This document shows positions 5,592 through 9,162 of a stretch of DNA of 9,162 nt, in pieces; the first letter of the stretch is position 1, and every line of letters begins with the position of its first letter. The DNA is from Flemingiibacterium sp045587285 (GTDB lineage: Bacteria; Bacillota; Clostridia; Oscillospirales; CAG-272), in contig JAZNBZ010000111.1 of assembly GCA_045587285.1 (NCBI GenBank), forward strand, positions 1-9,162, read 5' to 3'. The translations under genes were made by a program, and so were the position numbers. Under the pieces are notes generated by a model. The model did no database searches. It saw nothing but the letters and a program-made list of their open reading frames with translations, and was not told the origin of the DNA.

Positions 5592-6716
5592 GTGACACAG
5601 AGCAAGCGCTCGCCGCAAAAGAGCCGTGCTTTTTGGCGTATTATTCGCAAAAAACGCGTTCTTATACCGCTAATAGCGCTCATTCTTATCGTGGCGGCTT
5701 ATTTGACGTTCGTGTTTTCGGGCATACCGTTTATAAAATATTGGCGCACGATATATATTGAAACCGCTATGACCACGGCAGACCATCAATGGCTCGCCAC
5801 GGCATTTATTCCGAAAAATATAATTGACGAGGTAATGGCAGGGATGACGGATACGTCCGAGGTTATCGGCGGCTCGGAGCATCTGACCGACACCCCTGAC
5901 GTCTCTGACGAGCCTGCCGTTGACGATATTCTCGGGCAGAGTAAGCTTACAGTCGGCGAGCCCGACTATGCGGGCTACAAGGTTTTAGTCAACGATATCG
6001 AGCAGGGAATAGTCATCTCCGAGATTGAGGGCTCGGCGTATAAGGGGCTTATTATGCTTATTGACGATCCCTCGCGCGTGTATCTCGGCACGACGCCCTA
6101 CAAGCACGTTGAGGGGCTTCGCATAAAGGCGATGATGTCGCACTACGGCGCTATCGCAGGCATCAACGCGAGCGGATTTTCCGATCCGAACGACTCGGGA
6201 CACGGCGGAGACATAATGGGACTTTCCTATTCCGACGGCGAATATTGGGGACACGCAGTCGATTTTTACGGCGCGGTGCTTCTGACCGAGGACGATAAGC
6301 TCGTCGTCGGCAACGTCAAGGATTGGGAAAAATACAATATCCGCGCGGGAATACAGTTCGGCCCCGTGCTTATCGCTGACGGCGAGGCGCAGATACAGGG
6401 CTCGGGCGGCTACGGCATACAGCCGCGTACAGCCATCGGTCAGCGCGAGGACGGCGTTATCGCGTTCCTCGTTATCGACGGCAGACAGCCTGCGTGGAGC
6501 ATCGGCTGTACGATGGGCGACCTTACGGAGATTTTCTTAAAATACGGAATAGTCAACGCCGCGTGCTGTGACGGCGGCTCGTCGAGCGTTCTCGCCTACA
6601 ACGGCGAGGTCATAAACAAAAACAGCTCGCTAAATCCCACCTATGGCAGACGCCTTCCGAACGCGTGGCTCGTTGCACCCAAGACGGGCGCGGAGGTGAG
6701 CGATGATGCAGAGTGA
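5592..6716 (+). CDS. Membrane-anchored phosphodiester glycosidase (NAGPA) domain protein
   Basis: The 374-residue protein has a basic cytoplasmic N-terminus (KRSPQK...RKKR), one membrane segment about 23-43 and a linker with acidic stretches to about 120. A C-terminal domain about 125-363 resembles the NAGPA/DUF2233 phosphodiester-glycosidase family, often named exopolysaccharide biosynthesis protein in Firmicutes. Recognisable motifs are AIAGINASGF (187-196), GIQFGPVLIADG (253-264), QPRTAIGQ (277-284), FLVIDGRQ (292-299) and CCDGGSSSVL (325-334). The related human enzyme removes GlcNAc from a phosphodiester-linked mannose; the bacterial substrate is unknown but likely a cell-envelope glycan or teichoic-type polymer outside the membrane. 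The GTG start is supported by AGGAGGAG (5578-5585) six bases upstream. ATG 5550 has a poorer site and lies on the -10 box. The gene overlaps tadA by 14 bases, so they are probably co-transcribed. Confidence 0.85.
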   Translation: MTQSKRSPQKSRAFWRIIRKKRVLIPLIALILIVAAYLTFVFSGIPFIKYWRTIYIETAMTTADHQWLATAFIPKNIIDEVMAGMTDTSEVIGGSEHLTDTPDVSDEPAVDDILGQSKLTVGEPDYAGYKVLVNDIEQGIVISEIEGSAYKGLIMLIDDPSRVYLGTTPYKHVEGLRIKAMMSHYGAIAGINASGFSDPNDSGHGGDIMGLSYSDGEYWGHAVDFYGAVLLTEDDKLVVGNVKDWEKYNIRAGIQFGPVLIADGEAQIQGSGGYGIQPRTAIGQREDGVIAFLVIDGRQPAWSIGCTMGDLTEIFLKYGIVNAACCDGGSSSVLAYNGEVINKNSSLNPTYGRRLPNAWLVAPKTGAEVSDDAE

Positions 6717-7164
6717 CGAGAAATTTATGCGTCGTGCGCTCGAGCTTGCAAGCGAGGCGGCGAAGATCGGTGAGGTACCCGTCGGTGCTCTCGTCGTGCT
6801 TGACGGCGAGATAATCGCGGAGGCGTACAACCGCCGAGAGTGCGACAAAAACGCGCTTGCTCACGCGGAGCTGCTCGCTATCGACGCGGCTTGCAAAAGG
6901 CTCGGCGGCTGGCGGCTTCACAAATGCGACCTGTACGTAACTCTCGAGCCGTGCACGATGTGTGCGGGCGCGATAGTCAACTCGCGCATAAAGCGCGTCG
7001 TGGTAGGCGCGAAGGACGCAAAGGCGGGCGCTATGGGAAGCGTGCTGAACCTTAATTTTTACCCGCTCAACCACAAGCCCGAGATGGTTTTCGGCGTGTG
7101 CGAGAGGGAAGCGTCAGCGCTTTTGCAGGAGTTTTTTCTGCGCCTTCGTGAGAAGCGAAAATAG
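6703..7164 (+). CDS. tadA: tRNA-specific adenosine deaminase TadA
   Basis: This enzyme deaminates adenosine 34 to inosine in tRNA-Arg(ACG), allowing decoding of CGU, CGC and CGA codons in the cytoplasm. The 153-residue length fits the family. The zinc site is complete: HAE (His54, proton-shuttle Glu56) and PCTMC (Cys84, Cys87). Flanking EVPVGALVV (24-32), NAL.HAE.LAI (50-60), LYVTLEPC (77-84), MCAGAI (86-91), IKRVVVGAKD (96-105) and GSVLNL (112-117) are typical. The start has GGAGGTGA at 6692-6699; ATG 6706 is an alternative one residue shorter. The gene begins inside the end of the glycosidase gene (14-base overlap, different frame), implying translational coupling. It is followed by an intrinsic terminator. 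Confidence 0.95.
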   Translation: MMQSDEKFMRRALELASEAAKIGEVPVGALVVLDGEIIAEAYNRRECDKNALAHAELLAIDAACKRLGGWRLHKCDLYVTLEPCTMCAGAIVNSRIKRVVVGAKDAKAGAMGSVLNLNFYPLNHKPEMVFGVCEREASALLQEFFLRLREKRK

Positions 7165-7188
7165 TCAAAAAAGCGAATATTTATGACA

Positions 7189-7225
7189 GCGCTCGGGAAA
7201 ATCAACATCTCGAGCGCGTTTTTTT
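7189..7225 (+). terminator. Intrinsic terminator after tadA
   Basis: GCGCTCG (7189-7195) pairs with CGAGCGC (7211-7217) across a 15-base loop. Seven consecutive T follow (7219-7225). It lies 25 bases after the tadA stop and ends the glycosidase-tadA transcription unit. Confidence 0.85.
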
Positions 7226-7250
7226 GTGAAAAATTTATCCGTATTCGCAC

Positions 7251-7279
7251 TTGTAGACGCCTTTTTTTTATGGTATAAT
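7251..7279 (+). promoter_or_regulatory. Extended -10 promoter of the apgM-lepB unit
   Basis: TATAAT (7274-7279) is preceded by TGG, an extended -10 element. TTGTAG (7251-7256) lies 17 bases upstream as a weak -35. A second TATAAT at 7281-7286 could also be used. The leader would be about 60 bases to ATG 7345, with no recognisable riboswitch. Confidence 0.75.
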
Positions 7280-7344
7280 ATATAATGAATAGTTATGTTC
7301 CTGCGTAACCGTTCACAACTACTTGATTTAAAGGATATTTTTGT

Positions 7345-8556
7345 ATGAAATATTTTGTATTACTCTGCGACGGTATGGCAGACTATAAGGTTGAGGCGCT
7401 TGGCGGCAAAACTCCTATGGAGGCGGCAAGCAAGCCAATGATGGATGAGCTTGCAAAGAAGTCGCTTTGCGGTACCGTTTCCAACGTTCCCGAGGGAATG
7501 GTTCCCGAGTCTGACACCGCAAACATCGCGGTGCTTTCCTACGATCCTAAGGTATACAGTAAGGGACGCTCTCCGCTTGAGGCGGTTTCTATGGGACTTA
7601 CGATGCGCCCCGACGACACCGCTTACCGCTGCAACGTGGTAACCGTGAGCGAGGACGAGGAGGATTACGACGACAAAATAATCCTCGACCACTCCGCGGA
7701 CGAGATAACGACCGAGGAGGCAAGTGAGCTTATACGTGCGATGGAGGAGCATTTCGGAACGGATTTCCGCCATTTCTACACAGGTGTCAGCTACCGTCAC
7801 TGTATGATATGGAACAACACTCCGAGCGAGTACGATTTTATGCGTCCGCACGATATACTCGGCAAGCGCATCGGCGACTATCTGCCTAAGGGCGACGCGG
7901 GTAAGCCCTTCTACGAGCTTATGCGCGCGAGCTACGATATTTTAAATCATCACCCGATAAACGAGGCGCGCCGTGCACGCGGTCTGCGTCCCGCAAACTC
8001 CATCTGGCTGTGGAGCCCCGGCAAAAAGCCGATGCTTCCGAGCTTCTATGAAAAATGGGGCATCAGCGGTGCGGTGATCTCCGCAGTTGACCTTATCAAG
8101 GGCATAGGACTTTGTGCGGGCCTTCAGTCTATCGACGTTGAAGGCGCGACGGGCAACGTACACACTAATTTCACGGGCAAGGCAGACGCGGCTATCGAGG
8201 CGTTCGAAAACGAGAAGGGCCTCGTTTACGTTCACGTTGAAGCGCCCGACGAGTGCGGTCACAGAGCCGAGATCGACAATAAGGTGCTCTCTATCGAAAA
8301 GATCGACGAGCTTATTCTCCGTCCCGTGTACGAGTACCTCGAATCGACGGGCGAGGACTATAAGATAATGGTGCTCCCCGATCATCCCACGCCCTTGGTG
8401 CTTCGCACGCATTCTATGGAGCCCGTTCCGTTCATCATATACTCCTCGAAGGAAAAGAAGGACGGCGTCGAGTGCTTCACCGAAGAAAACTGCACTGCGG
8501 CGGGACTTTACATCGAGCACGGACAGGATCTGCTCTCCTATATGATAGAAAAATAA
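7345..8556 (+). CDS. apgM: Cofactor-independent phosphoglycerate mutase (ApgM type) / proposed homoserine kinase
   Basis: This 403-residue protein of the alkaline-phosphatase superfamily belongs to the archaeal-type 2,3-bisphosphoglycerate-independent phosphoglycerate mutase group. Two-metal-site residues are visible: Asp9 in LLCDGMAD (6-13), the likely nucleophile Ser56 in VPESDTANIAVLSYDP (53-68), Asp302 and His306 in VEAPDECGHR (298-307), Asp346 and His347 in LPDHPTP (344-350), and His356. It would interconvert 3- and 2-phosphoglycerate in glycolysis. However, the closely related bacterial subgroup (TIGR02535 in TIGRFAM) has been proposed as the missing homoserine kinase of threonine synthesis in organisms without ThrB. 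Sequence reading alone does not separate the two. The ATG has AAAGGA nine bases upstream. It is 24 bases from the signal peptidase gene and probably co-transcribed; no glycolytic or threonine genes are adjacent. Confidence 0.88.
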   Translation: MKYFVLLCDGMADYKVEALGGKTPMEAASKPMMDELAKKSLCGTVSNVPEGMVPESDTANIAVLSYDPKVYSKGRSPLEAVSMGLTMRPDDTAYRCNVVTVSEDEEDYDDKIILDHSADEITTEEASELIRAMEEHFGTDFRHFYTGVSYRHCMIWNNTPSEYDFMRPHDILGKRIGDYLPKGDAGKPFYELMRASYDILNHHPINEARRARGLRPANSIWLWSPGKKPMLPSFYEKWGISGAVISAVDLIKGIGLCAGLQSIDVEGATGNVHTNFTGKADAAIEAFENEKGLVYVHVEAPDECGHRAEIDNKVLSIEKIDELILRPVYEYLESTGEDYKIMVLPDHPTPLVLRTHSMEPVPFIIYSSKEKKDGVECFTEENCTAAGLYIEHGQDLLSYMIEK

Positions 8557-8580
8557 AACTTAATTTGGGGGATAAACAAA

Positions 8581-9162
8581 ATGAATACGTCTCCGAATGA
8601 AAACATCGTAGATAAGGTGTCCGAGCCGCCCGAGGATAATACTCCGAGAGCGAAAAAGCTCGTTCGCGAGCTTTACGATTGGGTTGAGATATTCGTCGTT
8701 ACCATATCGGCAATACTGCTCGTATTTACGTTTCTCGTACGCATCGCCTACGTTGACGGACCGTCGATGAACCAGACGCTTCACGACGGCGAAACGCTCG
8801 TCGTAAGCAATCTTTTCTACACGCCAAGGCAGGGCGATATCGTGGTCTTTCAGTCACCCGACAGCCGTGTTGAAGGCGGAATCGTAAAGCGCGTTATCGC
8901 AACGGAGGGACAGGTCGTTGACATCGACTTTGATATGTGGCGCGTTTTCGTGGACGGCGTTGAGCTCGACGAGCCGTACGTCAACTACCTGCAAGGGTAC
9001 CGTATGCGCGAATACGACGTGCAGTTCCCGATAACCGTTCCCGAGGGGCACGTTTTCGTTATGGGAGATAACAGACTTAACTCAGCAGACAGCAGAATAA
9101 AGGAGATCGGCTTTGTAAACGAAAACAATATTCTCGGTAAAGCCGTTTACAGAATAGCTCCA
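8581..9162 (+). CDS. lepB: Type I signal peptidase (3' end outside window)
   Basis: This membrane serine protease of family S26 removes signal peptides from exported proteins on the outer face of the membrane. The 194 visible codons run to the window edge without a stop; by family length only a short C-terminal tail should be missing. It has an acidic cytoplasmic N-terminus of about 30 residues, a single membrane anchor about 36-57, the nucleophile Ser62 in VDGPSMNQTL (58-67) and the general-base Lys103 in GGIVKRVIA (99-107). The box MGDNRLNSADSR (161-172) is also present. The single N-terminal anchor and Lys base indicate the Gram-positive prokaryotic type rather than the ER/SipW type. GGGGGA (8567-8572) lies 8 bases before the ATG. 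It follows apgM by 24 bases with no terminator between. Genomes of this group usually carry several such peptidases, so it need not be the main one. Confidence 0.95.
   Translation, partial: MNTSPNENIVDKVSEPPEDNTPRAKKLVRELYDWVEIFVVTISAILLVFTFLVRIAYVDGPSMNQTLHDGETLVVSNLFYTPRQGDIVVFQSPDSRVEGGIVKRVIATEGQVVDIDFDMWRVFVDGVELDEPYVNYLQGYRMREYDVQFPITVPEGHVFVMGDNRLNSADSRIKEIGFVNENNILGKAVYRIAP

Noticed and set aside
7226..7344. Possible SRP RNA gene or riboswitch downstream of tadA
   Set aside because: SRP RNA genes often sit near tadA in Firmicutes, but I find no conserved SRP core or riboswitch-like paired leader here. The segment holds only a promoter and a short leader.
7942..8520. Minus-strand open frame of 192 codons opposite apgM, and similar ones at 7360-7851 and 6610-7074
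   Set aside because: All are antisense to confidently recognised enzymes with intact catalytic motifs; no ribosome binding site or recognisable family is seen in the antisense frames.

Overview
The window looks like chromosomal DNA of an anaerobic, endospore-forming member of the Clostridia (Firmicutes). The reasons are an intact SpoIVB-type sporulation peptidase, strong AGGAGG-like ribosome binding sites, short intergenic gaps, clostridial-type promoters, and a cofactor-independent phosphoglycerate-mutase homologue of the kind common in gut Clostridia. I see no insertion sequence, integrase, phage gene, CRISPR array, tRNA or rRNA. This is ordinary chromosome with one small catabolic island.

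Left part (1-4320): a sugar-acid catabolic locus around an AraC-family regulator. On the minus strand lie the regulator (531-1349) and, downstream of it with its own near-perfect promoter, the 5' part of a gene (1-400, runs off the window) whose product is collinear with a second protein in the locus. Divergently, on the plus strand, a tight three-gene operon encodes a KDPG/KHG aldolase (1459-2109), a cytoplasmic sialidase-fold protein with an Asp-box (2111-3253) and a PfkB-type 2-keto-3-deoxygluconate kinase (3255-4277). It ends at a 12-bp stem hairpin. Kinase plus aldolase would turn 2-keto-3-deoxygluconate into pyruvate and glyceraldehyde-3-phosphate. The two sialidase-like proteins are the unexplained part and probably act on whatever feeds that pathway. 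A 21-bp-spaced direct repeat between the divergent promoters, with a partial copy upstream of the leftmost gene, may be the regulator's binding site.

Middle part (4320-7225): on the minus strand spoIVB, converging on the kinase. Divergent from it are a membrane-anchored phosphodiester glycosidase (NAGPA-type) domain protein (5592-6716) and, overlapping its 3' end, the tRNA adenosine deaminase gene tadA (6703-7164), followed by an intrinsic terminator.

Right part (7226-9162): an extended -10 promoter drives an alkaline-phosphatase-superfamily phosphoglycerate mutase/proposed homoserine kinase homologue (7345-8556) and, 24 bp downstream, a type I signal peptidase (8581-9162) that is cut by the window edge.

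All family assignments are from reading motifs by eye. No similarity search was run.
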